Assembly (NCBI GenBank): GCA_021292105.1 | Contig: CM037863.1 | Span: forward strand, 8,706,085 to 8,770,084 | Direction: 5' to 3' | DNA length: 64,000 nucleotides | From: Anadara kagoshimensis | Lineage: Eukaryota > Mollusca > Bivalvia > Arcoida > Arcidae | Shown: one piece after another, positions 41,901 through 52,760 of the stretch | How the letters are laid out: each line of letters begins with the position of its first letter | Position numbering within the stretch: the first letter of the stretch is position 1 | Made by a program: the position numbers and the translations under genes | Notes under the pieces: generated by a model | What the model was told of the DNA's origin: nothing | What the model saw: only the letters and a program-made list of their open reading frames with translations | The model's database searches: none

Positions 41901-44900
41901 AAATGTTCCCGTTGCGGAATTCATACACGTGTCTACTGCTGCCACTCTGATGTATTGAACTGTTGCGTATCCAGGTCCTGCTGATAATGGTAAATTAGTA
42001 ATGGTTCTAACTATACCTGAAATATTGATAAATTGATTGGTTGATTGAATGTAGTTTAACGTCCCAATCAAAATATTTTACTTATATCAAGACGTCACCA
42101 GCTATTGGTGAAGTGGCAGAAATTTTGACGTTTGCAGTGCGCTCAAGACAATGTTAAGTGAGAGTACATTAACCTCCACACCTGTCGTGATACGGGGCGT
42201 CGGTTTTAGATCTCATCTGAAGGATCCCCTAAATACCAAGAGCTTGGCGAAAGAACAGTCACAACGTATTTTCATGCTTTGGTCAGTCCTCAGACGGGGT
42301 TCGAACCCACGACCTCCCCCACATAAAAAGCGGGTATTCTATCAGCTAAGTTACCGTACTGGGTTTTAAATAGAAGGACCAAATTATTGTGCGTAACCAT
42401 GGAGAACTGTTGCAAGATAATAGGGAAGATCAAGGAACCACAGAAATTAACTACTTATTATTGAACTTAGTTATTATTAACAAGCGAAGTGCAAAAACAA
42501 ACAAAAACTTGCAGATACGTAAAAACACAAGTTTTACTATATTAATGTTAAAAATAAATATTTATTGAATTTTATCATTACGCAAATATACATTGAGTGC
42601 AGTGAATCCAAAGATGTAGATAAATAAATTTTGTGAGCTTTTTTATTAAACGTATTTAATTTCTCGTGTATTTATTGTCGCGGAATAGCAAATTTCCGCC
42701 TTGTTCAATTTTTGCGTTTTCGAAATTTGCACTTTATCACATATAATGATTTTTCGCTTCGTATTTTTTTCGCGCAAAACAAACGGCCGCAAAATAAGCG
42801 AAAATAAGTACACCGCGAACAAAATACGTTTTACAATATTTTAAATGAAGCATCCCCGAAATACAGTAGTAGGCAATACTTTTGTATTGTCAGAAATATA
42901 CTAAATATGCTGCTGGTTTAAATCTGAAAATCCTTAAACACTAAGGTATGTTCCCTAGTACAAAGTATTTCCTTGGCTAAATGTAGTAAAATATAGTTTG
43001 GCCATTCGGATATTTTTTCAACACGTTCACAAGTTTTGATCAAGTACTATTGGTAAAGAAATTGTATTGTGAAATGGCCTTCTATCACTCGTATAATATG
43101 TAATTAATCACTCACCTGATGTATCAGCAGTGAAGATTGTATTCCCGTACCCAGGAACAACAGTATATGTTAATGTATCACCCGCGTCAGCATCTGTTGC
43201 AGCAGCATTCATGACACTCGCCCCTGTAGCAAGATTTTCTGAAACTGTGGCGTCGAATGTTACACCTGCATAGGACGGAGGTGTGGCTGAAAAAAATAAA
43301 ATTAGTAATATAATGAAACATTTTGTTCGTACTATGCCAGTTTATGTTTTTAGCACGAAACTGCCGTTTCGCAATAGAATGTTTCATCATTAGTGCTTGG
43401 ACCAAAGTTTGGAAACCAACAAATCCTTTTTGGTTAAGAAGCTTGCTTCGTGTTAAAAGATCCCGTCCTGTAAACAAGCTCTACAATAGCGCGCGTATTG
43501 ATAGTGAAACATATACACCATGAAAAGGAAAAACAGGTTTATTTCTATATAGCGCCGGATAGCTGACAAAGAAAAATAATCACGTTTGTCATATACCGGT
43601 ATATAAAAAATAAACAAGAGGCCCATGGGCCTTAACGCTCACCTGAGGCTAAGTACATAATGCGGAGGTTCAACGGTCAATAACATTTATTAAAGAGACC
43701 TCCTTATTTTCAGCAGTAAGGCAGAATTAAATGCAAAGAATTTTGCAAATTTATCATACCTTGTCCTGAGAATGCTACATATAATATATATATAGTCTAG
43801 CTACAATACATTATTTATAACAGCTAAAAAAAGTAAAAACAAAAGTATAAAACTATGACCTTCATCTAGGCCATTTCCTACAATATTCGAATATACATGC
43901 CGATACAAAAAGTTAATATTTTTCGAGATAATTAACCATTTCAGTATCCTATCCCATCTGTAACCTTGACCTTTAAACCCATGACCTTAATCTATATATT
44001 AAAATGATCGTTAAATCAATTCCTACAATATTGTATTACACATGTCTATACAAAAAGTTTATAGTTTTCTAGATAATTAACCATTTTGGTATTCTTTCGC
44101 ATCTGTGACCTTGACCTTTTAATCCATGACCTTAATCTATACATCAAAGTGATCGTTAACGCAATTCCTACAATATTCTAATATACATGTCTATACAAAA
44201 AGTTAATAGTTTTCTAGATAATTAACCATTTTGGTATTCTTTCGCATCTGTGACCTTGACCTTTGAACCCATGACCTTTATCTATATATCAAAATTATTA
44301 TTGTGCCATTACCTACAATATTCTAATATATATGCCTATACAAAAAGTTAATAGTTTTGCAGATATTCAACTATAACGGTAATAGTTGTGCATCCTTGAC
44401 TTTGACCTTTGAACTCATGATCTTGATCTATGTATCAAAATTATCGTCATGTCAATACCTACAATTAACTGAAAATCCCATGCCATTATCATCTAAAATG
44501 TTTAAAAATAGCATTTTTTATCAAAAGTCAAAAACAGGGACATGACCTTGACCTTTGACCTTGACATCTTTTGGAAGAAAATAGCAAGACAAGATCAACA
44601 GTGAAAACGCAATACAATTATCTTCAGCCGTTATTGAGTTATAACAATAAATGTCTCATTTTCAAAATTACATAATTTTACGCAAAAAACGCATGACCTA
44701 TTTTTCGTTCAATTTTCATGAAAAACACAATTTTAATGTTCCCAGGTATGCTGAATCTAAATATCTAATCAAAATTTGCCTGCACCTTTTGGTTACAGAG
44801 AAGAAGATTTTTTTGTCTTTTTGCTATTTTTAGTAACGGTGGCTATCTTGTTGGGCGTGGCCAAACCCCGAACACAATTTGGAAAGGCTACTACCCAGGC

Positions 44901-47487
44901 ATGATAATTGCCAAGCTTCATCAAATTTGGCCCAGTAGTTTCGGAGGAGAAGATTAAAATTTAAGGTTTACAGACGACGCACGACGGACGACAGATGACG
45001 GACGGTAATAGATTGCAACAGCTCATCTGAGCCTTTGGCTCAGGTGAGCTAAAAAAACAAATATACTAATCCATGTCCAAAACCCATTTTGCCAATTTTC
45101 ACCCTGGCATACAGAAACAGAACTAAAATTTTAAAGTTCTGATGTAGCATTTCGTTGGCGTCATAGATGAAGTTTAAATTTACATGTGACGCAGAATTTG
45201 TAGAATCAATTGCATCTTCGAAATCACTAAGACAGATGGCATTCACATAATTCATATAAGATACGAGATATATAATTTATAATTTGAAATCAAATTTGGA
45301 CTTGATATGACTACACAGCGAAAATACGGATGATTGTCTTAACATTATTGGAGATTTAAGAGTAAGTGTATATAAATTATTCGGCATGTTATAAAACGTG
45401 TTTACATCACCAAAATTTGAATTATATTTCCTATACTGTCCAACTGTTGTACCTAAATCCCATTGTCATTTATCTGAAATAGACAAAATTTAAATACAAG
45501 TGATTAAAACTTGATAAAAATTAAAGGATTTATGGAAGGATTCATATAAATACCTTTATAATTTTATGAAGTGTTACACATGGGATACTCAAAAACAAAC
45601 ACGCTTATCTATGTCCAAATCACAATCCAGAAGCAAAGTAAAAACTTTAGAACTGACAAGTTAAGTTAGACACGTGAACCAGGGAAGTGAGACCGGGTGC
45701 TCCAAACGATAAGTACCCCCTGTTTAGCTAGCTACACCCGCCACGTGTGTAATCAAAATTGATGGAACTATGGGACGTCAAATATATCCAGGGCAATCCT
45801 GGACATATAGATATCAAAGTTATCAACAAATTTGCATACCTTTCAAAATCAACCCTACCAGTTTATATCTGAATCAAAATAACAAAAGCAAAGTAAAACA
45901 TTTTCCTAATTTAGTCAAACACTTAAACTTCCACCAGGGAAGTGGGGTCAAAAATTATTTAGCTCAAGCTAGAAATGATACTGCAGTTAAAAAAAATGGG
46001 AAATTGAATAATAATATGTTTTGTACTTTGCTCCCGACATTGAAATCATACTCAATGTAAATAAAATACCCCACTGACATGCAGCAATATAGTATATTTA
46101 ACATTATAGTTTTCGTGTAATAAGGAAACATTAAGTTTAAAGTACATAGAATTTTAAAACAAACTTACCTATTTATAAACGTCATACTCACAACATACTG
46201 CAATAGAGACAAATATATTTCTAATTAGATATAATAAAAATTGGAAATAAGTCTACAGTGTGATCCTAAGATGAATTATCCTAGTATGCATATGGGCACA
46301 TAAAAAAACTCATTATGATGTTCTTTATATACAAATGAAATTGCTACGCACGAAAACATTTCACTAATTTTATGTAAAATTTTATGCGTAGAAAAACTGA
46401 AATAACCACGGACATTTTAGAAAACATTTCGCGAAATACCTATGAATCTGACATGTTATTGATGCGAAAAATTTTCGCGCAGAACACTTTGTACAAAACA
46501 TATTGTACATAAAATGCGAAAACGTCTCAATAGCTGAAAGTAACTTGTAAAGCAATCAAAGACTAATAAACTTAGTACATAGCCAGAGAACATTCCCAAA
46601 CGCAAAGTTAACATACTTGAAAAACAAAACAGCAAGCGTATGGAATTATAATCAAAACAAGGATACAAACTTATATTATGATCATTGTAATAAAATCAAC
46701 AACTTTTGTCCGGTACCGATATTTTGTGTGTTCAGTAGTGTGAGTATGATTGGAAAACCCCATCTTTTATACAAAAGTTTATCCATAGATACGCGCAATG
46801 AACATTTAAAATCAAAACCAAGATTTCTTATTTATGTCCAAATCAAAATCCAGAAGCAAAGGAAAAAAATGAAGCTGACAAATCGGGTTAAATAAGTGAA
46901 CTTCCACCAGGGAATTTAGGTCACTTTCTCCGGCAAGGTAAGCCATTTTACGAAACATATTTAATAATCAAACACAAACATGCCGATCAAAGTTCAAATC
47001 ACAATGACATAAGCAAAGCACAGAAAAAAAGTTAAGCCTATGAGCTTTTATAAAAGACGTAAGACCGGGTATTAAGGAAGGCTAAACACCACATGTATAG
47101 CTAGCTACTACCGCAAAGTGTAAGATCAAAATTGAGAATGAGAGGAAAGTCAAATATATCCAGAAAATGTTTAGATACATAGTTATCAAATATATCAACA
47201 CTATTAAATGACCAATTTAAAAATCTAAAAATTTATTTTATACATAGCAATTGATGAAAACATATATTTTTATTTTGTAATTTTACTGTTATAAAAATAT
47301 TGACGACCTAAATCAATACAGAAAAATGAGGTAAATCATTTTGAATGAGTCTTTTATCCATTAAAAACTGATCACTTCATGAACATATGGTATGCCTTTT
47401 TCATTTTTTTTTTTTTTTTTTTGTAGTACAGTTCCAATTATATCATCATAATTATAGGTGCAACTTGTCGTTATATTATTACTTTTA

Positions 47488-47527
<40 letters not shown>

Positions 47528-48108
47528 TATTATCAATTTTATTTTTGCTATTGTTTTTAGGAATTATATATATATATTATCATATGTACTCTGACTAAGA
47601 TGAGGACTTAAATAGGCAATGCCTGCTGTCCAATCCTTTTCAAAATCTTTGAATAAAATATTGTTTAAATTTAACATATGGTAGCATATTAGTATCCCTT
47701 AAGTATTATTCATTTCCATCTCTTCAATAAGAGTTAGTAGTTAATAAGATTTACGTATTAGATACTAAGTAGTCAGTAGAAGATACTATGTCTTACGTAG
47801 AAAGTACTAACTCCTATGACATCTCACGTAGGCGAAAACTAACTCTGATGCAAGAGATAAATACATCTAATTGATACCTTTACACTTCCGTACTATCCTA
47901 TGTCTTTTTATCTGTTTTTCAATAATTGTCGAAATTTACGTATTAAGTAATTTATAGTTCTTTTCACTTTTAAAATAACCCTTGTAAAATAAAACAGTCA
48001 GTATCTTAAGCCTTTTCTGCCAAAAAATATTTTGTTATATAACTTACCAGACGTTGTCTCCTGAAAAACACAAATAAGTATTAAGCACAGAAATAGTATA
48101 ACTGCCAT
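35817..48108 (-). CDS. Mini-cadherin A: two cadherin-like domains, one TM helix, no tail (complete gene span)
   Basis: Six exons (48108-48048, 43286-43116, 42016-41880, 39793-39619, 37901-37743, 35914-35817) splice into 801 nt: 266 residues plus TGA, with every junction phase-consistent (1,1,0,1,1). Domains: signal peptide 1-20; first cadherin-like repeat about 21-123; second about 124-234; transmembrane helix about 236-262 ending in YIR then stop. EC1 keeps SEN, a DADAGD-type acidic loop and an F-x-x-DTSG-x-V turn, so partial Ca2+ binding is possible; the LDRE and DxNDNxP linker motifs are degenerate. EC2 has lost most Ca2+ motifs and gained two vicinal cysteine pairs (161-162, 206-207). Classical cadherins are much longer and carry a catenin-binding tail; this has none. 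It may act as a receptor or adhesion subunit needing partners. A paralogue follows at 58.7-63.9 kb. Confidence 0.85.
36150..36445 (+). repeat. Dispersed repeat R1 copy (intron 5 of mini-cadherin A)
   Basis: A divergent full-length copy: 'attcatgtccaaatcacaa', 'tttgctagctaaactcgcca', 'gacatcaaatatattcatg' and the 3' 'caaccattgacac' end. Confidence 0.6.
36650..36985 (+). repeat. Dispersed repeat R1 copy (intron 5 of mini-cadherin A)
   Basis: A well-preserved copy with gaagtgagaccgggtgctcc, agaagggtaagcacctcctg and a complete 3' end reading ccctgcgtcaacaatttatt. Confidence 0.75.
37743..37901 (-). CDS. Mini-cadherin A exon 5: EC2, C-terminal half
   Basis: 159 nt, phase 1-1. Acceptor TTTATCTAG| and donor T|GTAAGTAC. 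It encodes LKSGSSLEHD, YYLFVCCDDG, TSYLTVII and TTVENP. The paralogous exon at 59800-59958 has the same length, and 28 of 53 residues are identical by hand alignment, centred on VCCDDG and TSYLTV. Confidence 0.9.
38275..38475. mobile_element. MITE family M3 copy in intron 4 of mini-cadherin A
   Basis: The left arm cttgtcgaacgtttaacact and the right arm agtgccaaactttcaacatg are complementary and match the family. Confidence 0.6.
38810..39085 (+). repeat. Dispersed repeat R1 copy (intron 4 of mini-cadherin A)
   Basis: The R1 landmarks run in order from 'aaacaaacttatccctgttcg' to 'caaaactgtgatgacc'. The 3' end is truncated. Confidence 0.7.
39619..39793 (-). CDS. Mini-cadherin A exon 4: EC2, N-terminal half
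   Basis: 175 nt, phase 0 in and phase 1 out. Acceptor TTTTTTTTAG| and donor A|GTAAGTAT. It encodes APSFSNLPSSY, TITENVT (the only N-glycosylation sequon seen in the protein), LEVGVSD, TLCCSL and YFELRSSG. It aligns with the paralogous exon at 63783-63942, including the CC pair. Confidence 0.85.
39895..40940 (+). repeat. Dispersed repeat R1 copy split by element M2
   Basis: The 5' part (39895-40007) ends 'gctggaaaagcagg' and the 3' part (40852-40940) resumes 'cttcctgtttagctagc'. This is exactly the continuation expected of R1, with the M2 element between. Confidence 0.7.
40008..40851. mobile_element. MITE/DNA element family M2, long form, nested in a dispersed repeat
   Basis: The ends are tacagtataacctgtgtata and the complement ending gcaggttatactgta. 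Internal 'ggtggactttata' motifs recur near both ends. It splits a copy of dispersed repeat R1 whose halves are at 39895-40007 and 40852-40940, which fixes the insertion boundaries. Confidence 0.75.
41447..41880. repeat. 48-49 bp tandem array copying the exon 3 end and splice donor
   Basis: About nine units with 'aactcaccgcattggtactc', 'gtgacagataatata' adjoin exon 3 of mini-cadherin A. The unit contains the last coding bases of the exon and its GTGAGT donor (read on the minus strand); the exon end itself is the first copy. Several units keep an intact GT donor. Confidence 0.85.
41880..42016 (-). CDS. Mini-cadherin A exon 3: EC1, C-terminal half
   Basis: 137 nt, phase 1 in and phase 0 out. 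Acceptor ATATTTCAG| and donor GCG|GTGAGTTAA. It continues the turn as G-IVRTITNLPLSAG, then YIRVAAVDTC and GTFSVTSTNA, the F/G strands of the repeat. If the donor is not used, the frame reads V-S and stops at once. The exon end and donor are copied in a tandem array downstream (41447-41880). Confidence 0.88.
42037..42363 (-). mobile_element. SINE family B in intron 2 of mini-cadherin A
   Basis: Minus-strand copy, thus in the same sense as the gene, ending in a tail with (CAAT)-like repeats near 42035-42055. Its 3' end lies only about 20 bp from the exon 3 acceptor, so its insertion shaped the branch-point region. Confidence 0.75.
43116..43286 (-). CDS. Mini-cadherin A exon 2: EC1, N-terminal half
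   Basis: 171 nt, phase 1-1, acceptor TTTTTTCAG| and donor G|GTGAGTGA. It encodes PPSYAG, ATVSENLATG, TDADAGDTLTYTV and IFTADTS, the A-to-E strand pattern of a cadherin repeat with the E/N and D-x-D-x-G-x-x-L-x-Y landmarks. Confidence 0.9.
43615..45055. mobile_element. Dispersed element with 'caagaggcccatgggcc' start and internal 144-bp repeats
   Basis: It begins caagaggcccatgggcctta with 'gctcacctga' and ends with 'tcaggtgagct', an inverted pair at its termini. A run of 'gacgacggacgacag' is near the right end. Units of about 144-148 bp recur at about 43968, 44112, 44256 and 44404, each with tgaccttgacctttga. Elements opening like this are common in bivalve genomes. It lies in intron 1 of mini-cadherin A. 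Confidence 0.65.
45590..45850 (+). repeat. Dispersed repeat R1 copy (intron 1 of mini-cadherin A)
   Basis: A close match from 'aaacaaacacgcttatctatg' to 'gacatatagatatcaaagtt'. Confidence 0.7.
46825..47210 (+). repeat. Two adjacent dispersed repeat R1 copies (intron 1 of mini-cadherin A)
   Basis: A 5'-only copy at about 46825-46945 and a second, more complete copy at 46970-47210 with 'taagaccgggtattaagg' and 'gctagctactaccgcaaag'. Confidence 0.6.
47482..47530. repeat. (ATT)n microsatellite
   Basis: About 48 bp of TTA/ATT triplets in intron 1 of mini-cadherin A, near a poly-T run at 47406-47423. Confidence 0.9.
48048..48108 (-). CDS. Mini-cadherin A exon 1: signal peptide
   Basis: ATG in the context GAAAATGG opens MAVILFLCLILICVFQ then ETTS, a clear signal peptide. 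The exon ends G|GTAAGTT in phase 1, and joining to 43286 gives ETTS-ATPPSYAG, placing the first cadherin domain right after cleavage. Confidence 0.85.
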
Positions 48109-48200
48109 TTTCAAAGAACAATATCCTAATAAAGTGAACAGGTACCCGTTTAAATAACTGGAGTATTGTTTATCGCTTAAATCATAACGCGTAAAGGCCA

Positions 48201-48207
48201 GTATATA
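48201..48207 (-). promoter_or_regulatory. Putative TATA box of mini-cadherin A
   Basis: CCCTATATAC on the minus strand lies about 93 nt upstream of the start codon, leaving a short unspliced leader if initiation is about 30 nt downstream. No transcription-start evidence is available. Confidence 0.4.
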
Positions 48208-48954
48208 GGGGTTAATATTTGTTTTGATTTAGCGGACGAAAATCCCGCCTTTTGTGGTATCCGATAAAAAATTTGTATTGATTTCTTTAATTATTTTACC
48301 TACTTTTAAGTAAGTTTTTGTACGAAATGCATTAATTGATTAAAATGATATAGTTAACTATCCCTATGTTTTACCTAATGATATACACAACTTAAGACGC
48401 TTCATAAACACGTTTCGCGGAAACAATTGAATTTTTCAATTTTCAACAAATCGACTTAAAAGAGCCAGGTTGTTTCAAGCTCTGTTATCCTTGCCATTTA
48501 TCGGTTGGTTAGCTACAATTTGTATTTTTATGTTGTAAGAAATATTGTGAAAAAAATGTTCAAAGTATATTGCACACAACTGTTATAGTTAAAGTCAAAA
48601 ATATATTTGTGTTACAACTTTGTTTTCTAAATTTTGATGACATTTCTAATTTTTACTAACCATTTTAGCTAACTAACGGAGCATTGAATTAACGTGCCAT
48701 TATTTTAACTTAACTTTACATTTATCCCACATTGAAGCAATTAAAAGATATATGATGCCGGTTTAATGAATATTTGACATAAGAGACGATTATTGAGTAA
48801 TTCAACTTAAAGTCCATTAATGAATGCCTAAATCCTGTAGAAGTAATTTTATGTCATGTCTATTGGTTGAAATTGAACGTAAAGATGAAGGAACGTTTGT
48901 TCTAAACGTTTCATAACCATTTGATATTTATTCATGTTTTTTCTATGCTCCTTT

Positions 48955-49125
48955 CACACCATATCGATTACGTGGCGGGTGTAGCACGTTAAATGGGAGG
49001 TGTTTACCCTTCTGGAACATCAGGCCTCATTTCCCTGGTAGAAGTTCACGTGTCACCTAACTTGTCAGTTTTTACGTTGCTTTTAGATTGTGATTCGGAC
49101 ATGGATTAGTAGGTTTGTTTTTTAT
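48955..49125 (-). repeat. Dispersed repeat R1 copy, reverse orientation
   Basis: Seen as 'cgtggcgggtgtagc', 'ttacccttctggaacatcag' and gattcggacatggattagta, the reverse complement of the 5' half of R1. It lies upstream of mini-cadherin A. Confidence 0.7.
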
Positions 49126-49754
49126 TTAAAGAGATATATTCATTTAGATAAATACGCATTAAAAAAAATGATTTCCTTTACTGACATAAGCGATAAAAAT
49201 AAAAAAAATTATATATTTTCCGAATAACCGAAACGACAAATTTTCATCATTATTTGACCTATACTTTTTTATTTTGCTTTTATTCTATTATATTTGTTTT
49301 ATTATATTATTTTACTCTTCTAATTTTATTTTTTAATTTTTGGTGTCTCAATCTACCAATTAAATTGTCAAAGACGTGTAAATGTACTTTAACATGGGAA
49401 ACAAAGACTAGCTTTATTGACATTTAATCTGTTGGAATTGACGACCTCATTAATTTGATTTTGGCAAGAGTTTGAAGTATTTTGTACAAACTTTAACAAT
49501 TGTGTTATTGTTATAGATTGCTCTACTGATTGTAAAATTGTGATTAACATATCTAAGACGTTTATATACGAGTCAATTGTTTTTGTTTTAACATGGATGT
49601 CATAGGTAGAAATATCAATGAATTATGGTTAAATAATTAATAATCGATTGATTTTACAAATTTGATAAAAAATGTTTTATTTGAACTAACACAACAGGTG
49701 TTTTTAAGCTGAGGTTATACTGTTTATAGCAAAACTCAATAAAACGATATCCTG

Positions 49755-49852
49755 AATAACACGAAATATAACAAACGAGGGCCGACATAAGCTGGCGTTC
49801 GGCACTAATTCGTTAGATTAAGGTTAAATTTTCCACATGCCTGTACTGTACA
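49755..49852. mobile_element. MITE family M3, right-end fragment
   Basis: Ends ttaaattttccacatgcctg, tactgta. Only the right half is recognisable. Confidence 0.4.
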
Positions 49853-49979
49853 TATACAGATCACATCTTTTTGTTGATCTAGTGTCCGCCCCTGGTAGTT
49901 TCCCAACATGTTTTTTTAAGATGAGGTTATACTGTTTATAACAAAACTCAAAAAACGATATCATGAATTACATTGTTGC

Positions 49980-50115
49980 TAGCTTACCCTTCCGCAGCAC
50001 CCGGCCTCACTTTGCAGATGGAAGTTTACATGTCTTACCTGACTTTTCAATTCCAAAGTTTTAACTTTCCTTCTGGATTGTGATTCGGACATGGATAAGT
50101 ATGTTTGTTTTTATT
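49980..50115 (-). repeat. Dispersed repeat R1 copy, reverse orientation
   Basis: 'gctagcttacccttccgcag', cacccggcctcactttgcag and 'gattcggacatggataagt' are the reverse complement of the R1 5' half. Confidence 0.7.
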
Positions 50116-50849
50116 ACATATATTACATACATACAAATCGCAACTTTGATCTAGTGTCCTCGAGGGAGTTTTTTCCAACGGTTGTTTTTAAGCATCTGCT
50201 ATACCCGTTATATTATTACGAAACCTGTTTTAATTTTGGAGCACTAGAATGTCTTGAGGTATACAAGTACTAATCAGTAGTGCTCGCACCAGAATTATGG
50301 AAACCAAAAATTTAAGATGTTGATATGAGAAAAAAGAAGGGCCAAATTGTATTTTACCATCTTAATGGTTACATAAAAATAAACCACTGAAAAACGATTT
50401 TAAAAATACAGTATCCGTCCAAGGAGCTTTCTAGTTTTTCCGATCATCTCATTACAAAATACTCTTTTTAAATTAAATGCCGTAGTGATGACTTTTTGGG
50501 CAAATTGTTGGGTTTTTTTCAAGGTATTCCGCAATTTTGCGATCAACCACAAATGAGATTTCAAAAATAATTAACCTAAAATGTTGTGATGACGAAATAG
50601 CAAATTCTTTAATGTTGCATATACACGGTGTACAACTGTGCGACATTTTTAAACAAATCTAGTTCCTGGAAATGAAAGTATCCACTGCCAACAGAAATTG
50701 TTGTAATAACGTCATTTGAAGTGATGTCTAATAAGGTCAATTGGTCTTCTGCATGAAAATTGCGTATACGCAGATCTATATTTCATGTTTGATTATATCA
50801 TAATTCTTTGTTTCCATTTTAATGTTGATTCCACGCGTGTCAGTGTACG

Positions 50850-50930
50850 CAGCACATGCTTACCCTTCCGGCCTCACTTCCCTTAAGAAATTTACTTTGA
50901 TTTTGGGAATTTGATTTGAACATGCTCCGG
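50850..50930 (-). repeat. Dispersed repeat R1 fragment, reverse orientation
   Basis: 'tgcttacccttccggcctcacttccctt' (in two adjoining parts) is the reverse of the R1 core; the rest is degraded. Confidence 0.5.
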
Positions 50931-51094
50931 TATAGTTTTGTTTGATAGACAATTAAGTCTACGGATTTAATTTATGAGCAAAAAGGAATTTGGTCTTCCA
51001 GTTAACCCGGTCTCACTTAAATGCTAATTTAGTTCGCAAGTACCGTAACAATGATCGATTGATTCGGGGTTTTAGGATGCAGACAAGAATAATT

Positions 51095-51365
51095 AATTTC
51101 TATCGGGATGTTACTAGTGAAAGGTGGAGAAACAACGCTTTTGACTCTTTGGCAGTGCGCTATGGGAAGTATAGACATAGAGGACGCTTTAGCATACCAG
51201 GCCCGTCGTAATATGTGGCATCAGGATTCATAGTTTCTTCGGAAAGCCAAGTGCTTGGCAAAAGAAGAGTCACTTCCTATGTCACTTCCTATTTTCACGT
51301 CTTGAACAGACCTGGTCAGGATGCGAACCCGATCCACACTCTTCCAGTTAATCCGCTGTAGTGGT
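51095..51365 (-). mobile_element. SINE family B, highly degenerate copy
   Basis: It keeps the 'ttcggaaagccaagtgcttggcaaaag' block and fragments of head and body in the family order. Divergence is high. Confidence 0.5.
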
Positions 51366-52029
51366 CCATTATATTTTAAATATACGGATATAACAGGACC
51401 GTTGTCTGAAGTCAAGGTTTTAATTTGTACTCTAGTTGTTTAATATTTTATTTTTGAAGATAAAATCATTTAATTTGATTAATTAAGCAGACTGATCATT
51501 TAGACAGACATCTGTTTGTAACAGTTTTAATATTACAATAACTAATTAATGTATATTTTAATAATGACCTTGACCTTTGACTTTAATGAGGGTAATAAAC
51601 CATCTTATCTTTAAATGAACACTAATTTTTTGTACAAATTGAGTTCTTAGGACCACATTGTGCATATACCGGATTTTTAAAGCTTATTAACGGTGTAGTT
51701 AAATAATTGAAAACGTGAAATAACCTATGCATATGATTTGTACGTCTAGTCATGTGACCAGCGTCAATTTGTGTTTTCCTGGTTTTAAAGCATTTTCTAG
51801 ATAATCAAAAAATAATTACCATAAAACCGCAATAATACTGATTTTGAGGCGAAAATCATTTTGATTTCATTTTTAAAAATTCCCATACTCCGTTTTATAC
51901 TTGGACACGAAATATCCTATCATTCTATCATTCACGCGCATGAGGTCAAAATAACCTTTTAACTGACAGTCTTTATTTAAGTGCAATATTATTAATTTGA
52001 CTGTGTCGTACAATACCGAATCAAGCAAA

Positions 52030-52760
52030 CCGACAATTTAATAAAATTCGTCCTAAGGCGTTTTTAAAATTTTAAATGCAAAAATCTTTTATTTGAATCT
52101 GTTATTTTATCTAGTGTCAAAAATTTTGTCGGGGTAAAGTAATTTAAAAACAGTAGCAAAACGCCATAATTTGATTTCTCTACCATCTAAGAACATTTTT
52201 TCTTGATATATGCGATGTAATTTAGACTTGGACGTAAAACACCGTTTTACCATCAAATACAATACACCGCATTCGTTTGAAACGTTTTAAAAATTTTAAA
52301 TGCTTAAACCTAATATTTTAAGTCTACTACTTCATCTACTGTCAAAGATTTTATCAGGCTATCTTATATTGTCATAACCGCGAAACACCATTACTTTTTT
52401 CTACCATCCAAGCACTGGCCGTCTCAATATAAGTGATGTAATTTAGACTGGATCATAAAATACCGTTTTACCATCTAATACAATGCCCCGTATTCGTTTT
52501 GAACCATTTTAAAAATTTTGATTTCTAAAACTTAAATTTTTAATCTACTATTTCATCTATAGTCAAAGTTTTTGTCTGGTTATCTTAGAAACATATAATT
52601 ACTTTTCTCTACCATACAACTCTGGATATATGTGAGGTATTTTAGACCGTTTTACCATCTAATACAATACACCGTATTCGTTTGAAAACGTTTTAAAAAT
52701 TTTAAATGCTAAAACCTAAAATTTTAAATCTACTACTTTATCTAGTGTCAGTGATTCTAT
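52030..52760. repeat. Roughly 200-bp tandem repeats, four degenerate units
   Basis: Each unit has 'ttttaccatctaatacaata', 'caccgtattcgtttgaaa', 'cgttttaaaaattttaaatg' and 'aaatctactacttcatcta'. Non-coding, AT-rich. Confidence 0.7.
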
